From an uncultured Cyclobacteriaceae bacterium (GTDB taxonomy: Bacteria > Bacteroidota > Bacteroidia > Cytophagales > Cyclobacteriaceae): DNA of 64,000 nt. The position numbers and the translations under genes were made by a program. The stretch spans positions 62,001 to 126,000 of the forward strand of contig CAKZRQ010000013.1 of the NCBI GenBank assembly GCA_937146645.1, given 5' to 3'. Of this stretch, positions 45,171 through 53,846 are shown one piece after another (position 1 is the first letter of the stretch; each line of letters starts with the position of its first letter). The notes beneath the pieces are model-generated. The model was not told the origin of the DNA. It did not search any database and saw only the letters and a program-made list of their open reading frames with translations.

Positions 45171-45773
45171 ATGCCACTTGATTACATCTTTGACCTTGCA
45201 GGAACCTTGGTTTTTGCCATTTCTGGTGCTCTCGCTATTCGAGAAAAAGAGCATGATTTGCTTGGGGCGGGATTTACAGGGTTTATCACAGCCATCGGTG
45301 GCGGGTCGCTTCGGGATATCCTTTTGGATAGTTATCCATTAGTATGGATCGATGACATTTACTTTTTATACGCCATTTTTCTTGGGCTGCTTTTGGCTTT
45401 CTTGCTACCCAAATATCTAAGTAAGCTTCGCAAAACCTTTTTCCTTTTTGACACGCTTGGAATTGCGCTCTTTACCATTCTTGGGGTTGAAAAATCATTG
45501 AGTCTTGGTGTACGACCAGAAATAGCTGCCATAATGGGCATGTTCTCAGCGGTGATGGGAGGAGTAATTCGCGATACCCTAACCAACGAAACCCCAGTGC
45601 TTTTCAGAAAAGAGATTTATGCCTCCGCCTGTCTTGCCGGGGCCATTCTATATCTAGTCCTTAATTACTTCCAAGTGGATCGAAATCTGAATATGATTAT
45701 CTCCATAGCTCTAATACTCATGATACGCTTGGTTTCAGTGAAATATAAGCTGAGTTTGCCGAGGTTGGGGTAA
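45171..45773 (+). CDS. TRIC-family (YicG/YadS) cation channel
   Basis: Inner-membrane protein of 200 residues with about seven hydrophobic helices arranged as two three-helix repeats. Each repeat has a glycine-rich kink with the conserved GG-x-x-RD motif: GGGSLRDIL near residue 43 and GGVIRDTL near 129. Prokaryotic TRIC proteins are homotrimeric monovalent-cation channels. It may be transcribed with the patatin/methyltransferase pair, 29 nt upstream. Confidence 0.93.
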   Translation: MPLDYIFDLAGTLVFAISGALAIREKEHDLLGAGFTGFITAIGGGSLRDILLDSYPLVWIDDIYFLYAIFLGLLLAFLLPKYLSKLRKTFFLFDTLGIALFTILGVEKSLSLGVRPEIAAIMGMFSAVMGGVIRDTLTNETPVLFRKEIYASACLAGAILYLVLNYFQVDRNLNMIISIALILMIRLVSVKYKLSLPRLG

Positions 45774-45925
45774 GCAATTCTGATTGATATCTTTTGGAGA
45801 TAGAGTTTGTTCTAATTGAAAAACTCTGGATTATAAAAGCTACTTTGATAAGGAAAGGGAAGTAAACACATCTCAATTTTTTAAATGTTCCCTATCAACA
45901 GAACCCTATTCCGAGAATTGAAATT

Positions 45926-46489
45926 ATGGAGGTCAGTTCCTTGTTCACTTCTGCTCGAGAAAAGGCCATTTGGATTTTCTCATTAATTATTCTTCTGGGA
46001 ATATTTCTCAGTTTGATAATCGGAAGGCCATTGCTTGACCTATTCTCAAATCAAAATGTGCAGGCCGAATGGTTCCTTTTAGGTATGCTGATTATTGGTG
46101 CTTGCATGATTTTATATGGAATAACATCAAGACCAGATTTTATTGATGTTGTACTGGTCCTGGGAATCGTAGCTGTTTATCTCCTGCTTTTTTTAAGATT
46201 AGGACTACCTGAAAGGAGTCACTTGATAGAGTATAGTGCTTTAAGCCTTACTATCCACCAGGCCCTTTTTGAGAGAGGAAAACAAGGAAGTAAGATCCGC
46301 TTTGTAGGGCTATGGGCAATTGGGATAACCAGTCTAATTGGATTATTTGATGAAACAATTCAAATTTTTATTCCGGATAGGGTGTTTGATTTAAATGATA
46401 TTCTCTTCAATTGCCTCAGCGCAATTATGGCCGTTACAGTGAGCTCATTTGTTCTGTATATGAGGAAAAAAATCATAAAGAAAAATTAA
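45926..46489 (+). CDS. VanZ-like membrane protein
   Basis: Inner-membrane protein of 187 residues with about five hydrophobic helices. The VanZ motif is recognisable at the C-terminal side: FDETIQIFIPDRVFDLNDILFN, in which the Glu/Gln, Arg, Asp and Asn pattern (D-E-x-x-Q ... R ... D-x-x-D ... N) is conserved. Members sometimes confer weak teicoplanin resistance, but most are of unknown function, and no glycopeptide cluster is nearby. A 152-base upstream gap holds an inverted repeat (45802-45827) without a T-tract. Confidence 0.85.
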   Translation: MEVSSLFTSAREKAIWIFSLIILLGIFLSLIIGRPLLDLFSNQNVQAEWFLLGMLIIGACMILYGITSRPDFIDVVLVLGIVAVYLLLFLRLGLPERSHLIEYSALSLTIHQALFERGKQGSKIRFVGLWAIGITSLIGLFDETIQIFIPDRVFDLNDILFNCLSAIMAVTVSSFVLYMRKKIIKKN

Positions 46490-46523
46490 CCATATTGGTA
46501 GATAGCTCTATGCACGTAATGCT

Positions 46524-49238
46524 ATGAAAATCAGCTGGTATCAATTTGGGATTCTATTTTTTGGGCTCATGGCTCTTTTTAGCAGTTGTGATACATCAGA
46601 GAATTCAGAAATCGATTCCTCTACTGCTGAGTACTTACTTAAAACAGCTGATCTACCCGAATACGAGCTAAATATCGACCATGCAAGATTTCTGAATCAG
46701 TGGACTCCAGAGTTTTACCATAAAGGCATGCAGATTTACCGAACTAATTGCTATAGCTGCCATGGTAATCTCGAGCAGGTTGGCTCCATTCCGAACTCCC
46801 GACAGTTTTGGAAAGAAGCTTTCAAAAATGGTTCAGACCCCCACAGTATGTATCAGGTGCTTACCAAGGGCTTTGGTCAGATGCCTCCACAAATGAGGCT
46901 CAGCCCGCAGGAAAAGTATGAAGTGATTCATTTCATCAGGGAAGAATTTATTAAGGAAAATAATCCTGAACAGTACTTCGAAGTGACCGAAGACTATATC
47001 GCATCCTTGCCTAAGGGTGATACTCTAGGCCCAGCTCCTCAACCTTACCAGCCATGGGCTGAAATGGATTACGGAGACTTTTTTATTCACACTTACGATT
47101 TATCTAATTCCGATGCTGAACCTAGAGGAATCTCCGGAGGTCCAAGTCCCTTACCCAATGAGGATTTTAGGGAGGTTAATTTCTCTTACAAGGGAATTGC
47201 CATGCGTTTGGATAGCGGCGAGGGAGGTGTGGCTGCTGGTAAGGCATTTGCCCTCTTCGATCATGATCTGATGCGGTTCTCGGGTTTTTGGACCGGAGAA
47301 GGTTTTATTGATTATGAGGATATTTTGCTAAACGATGTACATAATATCTTCCCCAGAACGGTCGGTCAGGTTCAGGTCGAAAACCCCGTTGGGCCTGGTT
47401 GGGCAAACCCTGAAAATGGAAGCTTTGAGGATCCAAGGTTCGTAGCTGTGGATGGGCGGCCTTTTGGCCCATTACCCAGAGAATGGGCACACTATAAAGG
47501 GCTGTACTATCACGATCAGCGGGTCATTATTCACTACACCGTAGGAAAAGCTAAAATTCTCGAGACTTATGATCTGGAAGAACTAGGTGAAGCACCTATC
47601 GTTAGCAGGACATTAGAAGTTTCAAATATTGATCAGGAATTGGTCTTAAGGGTAGCTCCGGAGTCGGCGGCTGTACGCTTGGTAGGCGATGGAAACCTGG
47701 AAATAAAAAATGGATTCCATTTACTAAAAATCCCAGCTGGGAAAGGTGCCAAAGTGAAATTGTTGCTGAGCAAAACAAGGACTTCTAGACTGGAAGAAAT
47801 TGCAAAATCCGATACAGCAATAATCGATTTGGAAGCCTTAACCAAAGGTGGCCCAACTCATGATAATCAGGTGCTTTATTCCCCTATTATTCCTGGCGAT
47901 AGAGGGGATGCTTACGAGGTGGATGTTTTTACTTTGCCTCAGGAGAACCCCTGGAAAAGTCGGATGAGACCAACGGGGATTGATTTTCTTCCCGGCGGCG
48001 ATGAGGCGGTTCTTTGTACGATCGATGGGGAGGTTTTTCATCTGAAAGGAATTTCTCAAAAGTCTGGGGATGTGAGTTGGAAGCGAATCGCCACTGGACT
48101 TTTCCAACCTCTGGGCATAAAATATCACCTAGGAGAAATCTATGTGAGCTGTCGGGATCAGATCGCAAAGCTCCACGATCTGAATGGAGATGGAGAAACA
48201 GATTACTACGAAAGCTTCAATAGCGATCACCAAGTCACAGAGCATTTCCATGAATTTGCCATGGGGCTGCAGACCGATGAGGAAGGGAATTTTTATTACG
48301 CGAAGAGCGGAAGACATGCTCGTACAGCCTTGGTGCCTCAGCACGGAACCCTGATTCGAGTTAGCCCGAATGGAGAAAATTCAAAGATTATAGCCACTGG
48401 TTTCCGCGCTGCAAATGGAGTCTGTTTGAATCCTGATGGTTCATTTATTGTGACGGATCAGGAGGGCTATTGGAATCCCAAAAATCGAATCAATTGGGTA
48501 GAGGAAGGAGGCTTTTACGGAAATATGTGGGGATATGGAGTCCCAAATGATTCCTCAGATTCGGCCATGGAAATGCCGCTGTGCTGGATTGACAACAAGT
48601 ACGATCGATCCCCTGCCGAATTGCTATGGGCAGAAAGTGATCGCTGGGGCCCTCTCAATGGACAACTGCTAAACCTTTCCTATGGTAATGGGAAAATATT
48701 TGGGGTGATGACTCAAGATGTAGGAAGCACCAAGCAAGGGGGGATGGTGGAACTGCCATTGCCTCAATTCCCCACAGGAATTATGCGCGGACGATTCAAT
48801 CCAGCAGATGGACAGCTATACACTTGCGGAATGTCGGCCTGGGCCACTAACCAGATGATACAGGTTGGGGGATTGTACCGGGTTCGATATACCGGTAAAC
48901 CTCTTGATTTACCCATCGCTATGCGAGCTTTGGATTCTGGCATGGAACTTACCTTTAGCGATCCTTTGGATCAAAATTCCGCCTCCGACCTTGGCAACTA
49001 TCAAATCAGCACCTGGGATTTAGAGCGTACCCGGCGCTATGGTTCGGACAGGCTTAATGTGCAAGAGCTACAAATTGAAGGCATCAAAATCTCCAAGGAT
49101 AGAAAGACTGTGCTTCTTCAACTTCCTGAAATCGCTCCCACATGGGTAATGGAGATCAAATATCAGCTAGAAGGACAATCTGGTAATTCCTTTGAGGGCG
49201 TGGTTCAGAATACCATTTATGAACTGGAGGGAGACTAA
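46524..49238 (+). CDS. Lipoprotein fusing cytochrome c to a beta-propeller domain
   Basis: Exported protein of 904 residues. The lipobox cysteine is Cys22 (LFSSC). A monohaem cytochrome c domain occupies about 62-160, with haem motif CYSCH (Cys76-Cys79-His80) and a candidate Met ligand in GFGQMPPQM. After a long unrecognised region (about 180-460, with the LRVAPESAAVRLVGDG segment) comes a beta-propeller like those of soluble glucose-dehydrogenase-type proteins (TGIDFLPGGDEAVLCTIDG, GFRAANGVCLNPDGSFIVTDQEG). A probable membrane-tethered sugar or alcohol oxidase or electron carrier, with substrate unknown. The N-terminal placement of the haem domain is the reverse of many planctomycete-type dehydrogenases. 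Confidence 0.85.
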   Translation: MKISWYQFGILFFGLMALFSSCDTSENSEIDSSTAEYLLKTADLPEYELNIDHARFLNQWTPEFYHKGMQIYRTNCYSCHGNLEQVGSIPNSRQFWKEAFKNGSDPHSMYQVLTKGFGQMPPQMRLSPQEKYEVIHFIREEFIKENNPEQYFEVTEDYIASLPKGDTLGPAPQPYQPWAEMDYGDFFIHTYDLSNSDAEPRGISGGPSPLPNEDFREVNFSYKGIAMRLDSGEGGVAAGKAFALFDHDLMRFSGFWTGEGFIDYEDILLNDVHNIFPRTVGQVQVENPVGPGWANPENGSFEDPRFVAVDGRPFGPLPREWAHYKGLYYHDQRVIIHYTVGKAKILETYDLEELGEAPIVSRTLEVSNIDQELVLRVAPESAAVRLVGDGNLEIKNGFHLLKIPAGKGAKVKLLLSKTRTSRLEEIAKSDTAIIDLEALTKGGPTHDNQVLYSPIIPGDRGDAYEVDVFTLPQENPWKSRMRPTGIDFLPGGDEAVLCTIDGEVFHLKGISQKSGDVSWKRIATGLFQPLGIKYHLGEIYVSCRDQIAKLHDLNGDGETDYYESFNSDHQVTEHFHEFAMGLQTDEEGNFYYAKSGRHARTALVPQHGTLIRVSPNGENSKIIATGFRAANGVCLNPDGSFIVTDQEGYWNPKNRINWVEEGGFYGNMWGYGVPNDSSDSAMEMPLCWIDNKYDRSPAELLWAESDRWGPLNGQLLNLSYGNGKIFGVMTQDVGSTKQGGMVELPLPQFPTGIMRGRFNPADGQLYTCGMSAWATNQMIQVGGLYRVRYTGKPLDLPIAMRALDSGMELTFSDPLDQNSASDLGNYQISTWDLERTRRYGSDRLNVQELQIEGIKISKDRKTVLLQLPEIAPTWVMEIKYQLEGQSGNSFEGVVQNTIYELEGD

Positions 49239-49291
49239 ATCCCTTGATTTAATTCTTCTGCCAGCTAGCCAAAAGCATAAAAGTTAAAATT

Positions 49292-49312
49292 AAATACTAC
49301 ATAATAGTATTT
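49292..49312. promoter_or_regulatory. Perfect palindrome, probable PadR operator 1
   Basis: AAATACTA-CATAA-TAGTATTT: two 8-base arms (49292-49299 and 49305-49312) are exact reverse complements with a 5-nt spacer. It lies 49-69 bases upstream of the PadR ATG, with its centre 44 nt from a second copy. PadR proteins bind such dyads with TACT/AGTA half-sites. Confidence 0.7.
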
Positions 49313-49335
49313 ATCAAAATCCTTTTCTACATTCG

Positions 49336-49356
49336 TAATACTATTTTGTAGTATTA
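49336..49356. promoter_or_regulatory. Perfect palindrome, probable PadR operator 2
   Basis: TAATACTA-TTTTG-TAGTATTA: two exact 8-base arms (49336-49343 and 49349-49356) with a 5-nt spacer. It shares the ATACTA/TAGTAT half-sites and spacer length with operator 1. It ends 4 nt before the PadR start codon, so binding would block transcription or be part of the leader. Confidence 0.7.
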
Positions 49357-49360
49357 GGAT

Positions 49361-49699
49361 ATGAAGCAGTTCCAATTAGGTGAATTTGAAGAGGTGGTAT
49401 TACTCACAGTGGGGATTCTACATGGCAATGCCTATGGTGTAACCATCAGAGATGAAATCGAAACCAGACTTTCCCGGAAGGTTAGTGTTGGCGCATTGCA
49501 AACCACCTTAAGAAGGTTAGAAAAAAAGGGATTCCTCGAATCAAATCATGGAGATAGCTCTCAATCCAGAGGCGGTAGACCTAAGCTTTTCTTTACTCTG
49601 ACGGCTGAGGGCAAAAAGGCTTTGGACTATGTGAAAGAAAGCCGAAATCAACTCTGGGGAGCTTTGCCGGAGGCCATAATCAACCTTTCCTTCTCATGA
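49361..49699 (+). CDS. PadR-family transcriptional regulator
   Basis: Winged-helix DNA-binding protein of 112 residues, a short PadR type. The pattern is clear: FEEVVLLTVGILHGNAYGVTIRDEIE and SVGALQTTLRRLEKKGFLES (recognition helix and wing), then the GGRPKLFFTLTAEG wing motif. The C-terminal helix mediates dimerisation. The two perfect palindromes immediately upstream imply autoregulation. It overlaps the permease gene by 4 nt (ATGA); this PadR-permease pairing is common in Bacteroidota. Confidence 0.93.
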   Translation: MKQFQLGEFEEVVLLTVGILHGNAYGVTIRDEIETRLSRKVSVGALQTTLRRLEKKGFLESNHGDSSQSRGGRPKLFFTLTAEGKKALDYVKESRNQLWGALPEAIINLSFS

Positions 49700-52314
49700 G
49701 CTCGCCTACCCCACCAAAGTTCATCCTTCGATTTCTGAAATGGTTCTGTAAACCTGAATATCATCTCGACATTGAAGGAGACCTCTTGGAATTTTATGAA
49801 CGCAATGTAGAAGAATTAGGAAGGCGAAAGGCCAACCTCCGGCTTTACAAAGATGTGTTTCTGCTCTTCCGTCCGTCCATGATGAGAAGTATCAGCTTTG
49901 GGGTACCCCATCTTCAGCTCAGCCTCCTAGCAAATTATTTTAAAGTAAGCTGGAGAAGCATCATGAGTCAAAAGCAATATAGCTTCTTCAATGTGGCCGG
50001 ACTGGTTTTTGGAATTACCTGTTTCATCCTTGTATCCATTTTTGTTTCCCACGAGCGATCCTTCGATAGATTCTATGAGAATGTGGACAATATTTATCAT
50101 GTGTATGAATATGAATATGCGGAAGAGGCCTACCTGGGCTCTGAATACTATGCCGTAACTCCGGCACAAATGGCCTCTGCCTTGATGGCTGACTATCCGG
50201 AGGTAGAATATGCCACAACCCTTACTGAAGATTATGCCTTACTCACACATGAAAATCGTGATCCCTGGTATGAAAAAGGGCTTTTTACAGACTCTACCTT
50301 TTTCAAAGTTTTTTCCCATCCCAAATTCAATGAAGGTAGCGCAGAAACAGCCTTTCTAAATCTCAGAAGCATCATCCTGACTCAATCTCTAGCCGATAAA
50401 ATGTTTCCTTCCAGCGGAGCCATGGGCCAAACACTGACCTATAAGGATGAGCCCTATCTGGTAACCGGGGTCGTCATGGATCCTCCGCTAAATAGTACCT
50501 TTCAGTTTTCTTTTATCGCAAATCTTCAAGATGATGAACGATATCTAAGTGAGTTCAAAAAAGAGAGATGGGACGGTAGTAATTACTACACCTTTTTCTC
50601 CATGAACCCTTCCGCAGATCCAGAATCGCTCGAGCAAAAACTGCCGGAAGTAATCGAAAAATACTGGACTACGGACGGCACATTTCATTTCGACTATTTA
50701 ATCCAGCCATTTGCAGCACATCACTTTAATTCGAATACCAATAATGATCTTGGGAAGAAAGGGAGCATGCAGCAAATCATTCTCTTCCTTACGGTTTCCA
50801 TTCTTATTCTGATCCTTGCTGGAATCAATTATGTGAATCTTTCCATCGCCCGTTCCATGATTCGGATTAGAGAAGTCGGGATTAGAAAGTCCTTCGGTGC
50901 TGGGAGAAGACAACTGGTTTTCCAATTCCTTCTCGAATCAGAGCTCTTGGCAGTGATGGCATTCGTGGTATCTCTCGTCATCGCCAAAATACTCCTCCCC
51001 TATTTTGGGATGAGTCTCGACAGAGAACTGACCTTTAACCTATTTAACAATTTCAGCTTGCTTCTGATGCTTTTCGGCATAATTCTTCTCTTGGGGCTTG
51101 CCGCAGGAATTTATCCAGCTTGGGTGATCTCTTCAGCCTCCACTACACAGATCATTAAGGGAAGGTCTCAGGATAATACTCAAGGCAAAGGAACACAGCA
51201 ATGGTTGGTGATTTTTCAGTATTCGGTTTCAATAGCCATGGTCATCTGCACCATTATCATCTACCAGCAATTCCAGTTCATTAGCAATAAAGAGTTGGGG
51301 TTTGAGCAAGATCAGATCCTCACTCTGGAGGTACGTGACATGGATATCCTCCGAAATTATAACACCATTAAAGCGGAGCTCCTTGCGAATCCAGATATAA
51401 TTGGAGTTGGAACCTCTCAGAATCTACCTCATGACGTCCGGTCGGGAACGACTGTCAATGACGATGAAGGAGGTGATCCCGGGGATGATCTCTCGATTTA
51501 CAGACTTCGGGCAGATCACGATTTTATTGACATCTACCAGCTCGAAGTGGTGGCAGGTCGAAGCCTTCCTGAAATTCCAGTGAAAGGCAAAAATCTGGAA
51601 TGCCTCATCAATGAATCCGCTGCCGAAGCTCTAGGCTTCAGCCCTCAGGAGGCCATCGGCCAAATTTTAACAGACGATACTCCTCCAAGTCAATATCGAA
51701 CCATCATCGGCGTGGTCAAGGATTTTCATCAACATGGTCTTCATCTGGAAATCAGTCCAATGCTGGTAGAATACCGACCGTTTTTCGAATACATCTCGGT
51801 AAAAGCTAATTCTCAGGATATTCCGGGGCTAATTGAATACATGGATAAAACCATCAAAAAACACAGCGAGTACCCGGTCAATTTCAGATTCATGGATGAT
51901 AGAGTGAATCAGCTTTATGCTGGGGAACAGAAAAAAGCCAGCTTATTCAGCGGATTGAGCTTGCTCACCATCATCATTGCTACACTCGGTCTCTATGGGT
52001 TGGCAGCTCTGAATGCACATCAAAAAGTAAAGGAAATTGGAATTCGAAAGGTTCTTGGGGCATCCATTTCCAGTATTCTCATTTTTACATCCGGGAATTT
52101 CCTAAAGTTGATTGCAGGTGGATTTCTCATCTCCATCCCCATTGCCTGGTACGCCATGCAGCAGTGGTTAGAAAACTATGCCTATCGAATTGATATCAAT
52201 TGGCTGACTTTTGCCCTGGTTGGGCTTGGGGCCATGCTCATCGCTTTGCTGACGGTAGGAAGCCAGTCCATAAAAGCCGCGATCGTGAATCCAGTAGATT
52301 GTATTCGGGATTAA
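49696..52314 (+). CDS. FtsX/MacB-type ABC permease with N-terminal prefix domain
   Basis: Inner-membrane protein of 872 residues. The N-terminal segment (about 1-85, FLKWFCKPEYHLDIEGDLLEFYERN) is the permease-prefix domain typical of transporters paired with PadR. A first transmembrane helix (about 95-115) leads to a periplasmic MacB-PCD domain (about 120-350). Three TM helices (FtsX domain, about 355-500), a second MacB-PCD region and a final FtsX domain (740-872) follow. It should work with an ATPase, but none is encoded nearby. Probably involved in resistance/efflux or lipoprotein handling under PadR control. Confidence 0.9.
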   Translation: MSSPTPPKFILRFLKWFCKPEYHLDIEGDLLEFYERNVEELGRRKANLRLYKDVFLLFRPSMMRSISFGVPHLQLSLLANYFKVSWRSIMSQKQYSFFNVAGLVFGITCFILVSIFVSHERSFDRFYENVDNIYHVYEYEYAEEAYLGSEYYAVTPAQMASALMADYPEVEYATTLTEDYALLTHENRDPWYEKGLFTDSTFFKVFSHPKFNEGSAETAFLNLRSIILTQSLADKMFPSSGAMGQTLTYKDEPYLVTGVVMDPPLNSTFQFSFIANLQDDERYLSEFKKERWDGSNYYTFFSMNPSADPESLEQKLPEVIEKYWTTDGTFHFDYLIQPFAAHHFNSNTNNDLGKKGSMQQIILFLTVSILILILAGINYVNLSIARSMIRIREVGIRKSFGAGRRQLVFQFLLESELLAVMAFVVSLVIAKILLPYFGMSLDRELTFNLFNNFSLLLMLFGIILLLGLAAGIYPAWVISSASTTQIIKGRSQDNTQGKGTQQWLVIFQYSVSIAMVICTIIIYQQFQFISNKELGFEQDQILTLEVRDMDILRNYNTIKAELLANPDIIGVGTSQNLPHDVRSGTTVNDDEGGDPGDDLSIYRLRADHDFIDIYQLEVVAGRSLPEIPVKGKNLECLINESAAEALGFSPQEAIGQILTDDTPPSQYRTIIGVVKDFHQHGLHLEISPMLVEYRPFFEYISVKANSQDIPGLIEYMDKTIKKHSEYPVNFRFMDDRVNQLYAGEQKKASLFSGLSLLTIIIATLGLYGLAALNAHQKVKEIGIRKVLGASISSILIFTSGNFLKLIAGGFLISIPIAWYAMQQWLENYAYRIDINWLTFALVGLGAMLIALLTVGSQSIKAAIVNPVDCIRD

Positions 52315-52329
52315 TCAATCCTTCGAGTC

Positions 52330-52962
52330 TCAATTTCTCTCCAAATATCCCCAAGTAAAATTCGGATGGTGACCATTGGCCCGGACCATCTTTACCCAAA
52401 GCAAGGTCATATGTTCCAAATGAAGAGCTTGGGATAAGGCACCTGTATCAACGGTGTCAAAACCTAGATCGGTATTCAAGTATGTCACCTTCTCTTTTGC
52501 CTCCGAATCATCACCTGCAATCAGCATCGCAGGCTTCACATTGTAATTAGGATAGCTTGAATTCTGCAGATTCTCAAAGCCATAAATCGTGAAGGATTTT
52601 ACGACAATAGCGTCTTTTGACCACTCTTGAACCTTTTCTGCTCCGGAGATCTTACTTTCCAAGCCATGAGAAATTCCTGCACCAACCGGATTGGTACAAT
52701 CAACCAAAACCTTTCCCTTAAAATCTAACGGAACTAAAATCTGCTCATTGAATTTAAAGGGAGTGGCAAGAAAGATCACTTCAGAGTGATCAATTGCCTC
52801 CTGAATAGGTAGCGCAGAAAAATTTGGGTTCTGCGACTGGGCCTTCACTACACTTTCACTTTTGACATCATCGTGCGCAACAATCACTTCATGTCCCTTT
52901 TTCTGAAGATTGTTAGCTAGCGCAAAGCCAACATTCCCTATGCCTATGAATGCTAGTTTCAT
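52330..52962 (-). CDS. NADPH-dependent F420-reductase-like oxidoreductase
   Basis: Soluble protein of 210 residues with an N-terminal Rossmann motif IGIGNVGFALANNLQKKGHEV and the CTNPVGAG segment of the NADP-oxidoreductase (coenzyme F420-dependent)-like family. The C-terminal half lacks obvious extra domains. F420 itself is not expected in Bacteroidota, so the substrate is unclear; relatives in bacteria act on small molecules or are uncharacterised. It begins 1 nt from the DJ-1-like gene and shares its transcript. The HxlR regulator is divergent from this pair. Confidence 0.85.
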   Translation of the reverse strand: MKLAFIGIGNVGFALANNLQKKGHEVIVAHDDVKSESVVKAQSQNPNFSALPIQEAIDHSEVIFLATPFKFNEQILVPLDFKGKVLVDCTNPVGAGISHGLESKISGAEKVQEWSKDAIVVKSFTIYGFENLQNSSYPNYNVKPAMLIAGDDSEAKEKVTYLNTDLGFDTVDTGALSQALHLEHMTLLWVKMVRANGHHPNFTWGYLERN

Positions 52963-53730
52963 CTATTTTGACATTTGTTCAACTACCAGTTTTGCAGCTG
53001 CGGCACCAGAATTCTGTTGCTGACCAGTGATCAAATTTCCGTCCTGAATGGCATAGGAGCTGAAAGGTGCAGCCACTTTAAATGTGGTTCCTGATAACTT
53101 ATGAGCCTCTTCTTCTATCCAGTAAGGTTGGATCTTTTGACCAACCGCTTTATCTGCAAATTCCTCTTCTAAATTAGCAAAACCAGTCCATGTTTTTCCA
53201 TCTACAATTAATACCCCATCAGACTTTTTGGCCTCCAAAAGAAGAGTAGTCGAGTGACAAACTGCCGCACTTGGTTTGCCCGACTCATAGAAATCTGCAA
53301 ATAGCTTTTCTAATTCTTGATTTCCCCTGAAGGTGTACATGGGCCCTTGGCCTCCAACAAGGAAAATCGCATCATAATCGTCCACACTTACTTCTGATAG
53401 CTTCTTGGTGTTTTCAAGCATCTGATTAAACCAATCCAATTGCATGTAGCCCAATGAAATTACATCATGAGCCGAATAGCCACTTGCATCGGTTGGATTG
53501 GAATATCCATCCATTTGGATTTGTCCTCCCTCAGTAGAAGCTAAGTCAATTTCATATCCCGCCTCTTGAAAAACGTGAAGAGGATGTGTCAACTCCGCTG
53601 CCCAAAACCCAATAGGCCATCCTGTCTGCTCAGACACTGCTGGGCTACTAGCCACCATTAAGATTTTTCCTTTATGAGGCATTCCATGGCTGTGAACGTA
53701 TTCCTGAATTTCTTTTATTTCCTTTTCCAT
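52963..53730 (-). CDS. DJ-1/PfpI-family (Hsp31-like) protein
   Basis: Class-I glutamine-amidotransferase-fold protein of 255 residues. The nucleophile elbow AVCHS places Cys158 and His159; Glu46 (GFWAAELTHP) is the conserved acid. The Hsp31 subgroup contains glyoxalase III / deglycase-type enzymes and stress chaperones acting on methylglyoxal. With an oxidoreductase 1 nt downstream and a divergent HxlR regulator, the likely theme is an electrophile or redox stress response (inference). Confidence 0.9.
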   Translation of the reverse strand: MEKEIKEIQEYVHSHGMPHKGKILMVASSPAVSEQTGWPIGFWAAELTHPLHVFQEAGYEIDLASTEGGQIQMDGYSNPTDASGYSAHDVISLGYMQLDWFNQMLENTKKLSEVSVDDYDAIFLVGGQGPMYTFRGNQELEKLFADFYESGKPSAAVCHSTTLLLEAKKSDGVLIVDGKTWTGFANLEEEFADKAVGQKIQPYWIEEEAHKLSGTTFKVAAPFSSYAIQDGNLITGQQQNSGAAAAKLVVEQMSK

Positions 53731-53788
53731 CTCAAATTTTCCTTTTTCAATAGATCAAACTTCAGAAATTCACTTACTTTTGGCAATA

Positions 53789-53827
53789 TACTTACTCCAA
53801 TAGTAGGTACTTTCTTTTTAGAAAGTA
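53789..53827. promoter_or_regulatory. Two overlapping imperfect/perfect dyads in the divergent HxlR/DJ-1 gap
   Basis: TACTTACT-CCAAT-AGTAGGTA (53789-53809, seven of eight arm bases paired) overlaps a second dyad TACTTTC-TTTTTA-GAAAGTA (53808-53827, perfect 7-base arms). Both share TACTT/AAGTA-type half-sites and sit in the 116-base divergent intergenic region, 20-58 nt before the hxlR ATG. They are candidate HxlR operators. Confidence 0.5.
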
Positions 53828-53846
53828 TACTGTAAATCAATATTTT

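Noticed and set aside
45802-45827. An inverted repeat AGAGTTT/AAACTCT before the VanZ gene as a terminator.
   Set aside because: It has no T-tract on either strand, so it is at most a weak operator or chance pairing.
45926-46489. Glycopeptide resistance based on the VanZ-like gene.
   Set aside because: No vanHAX or related genes are nearby, and VanZ-domain proteins are widespread without any resistance role.
53775-53782. TACTTTTG as the -7 element of the hxlR promoter.
   Set aside because: It matches TAnnTTTG, but no TTTG-like -33 element lies 18-20 nt upstream. The motif is common by chance in AT-rich DNA.
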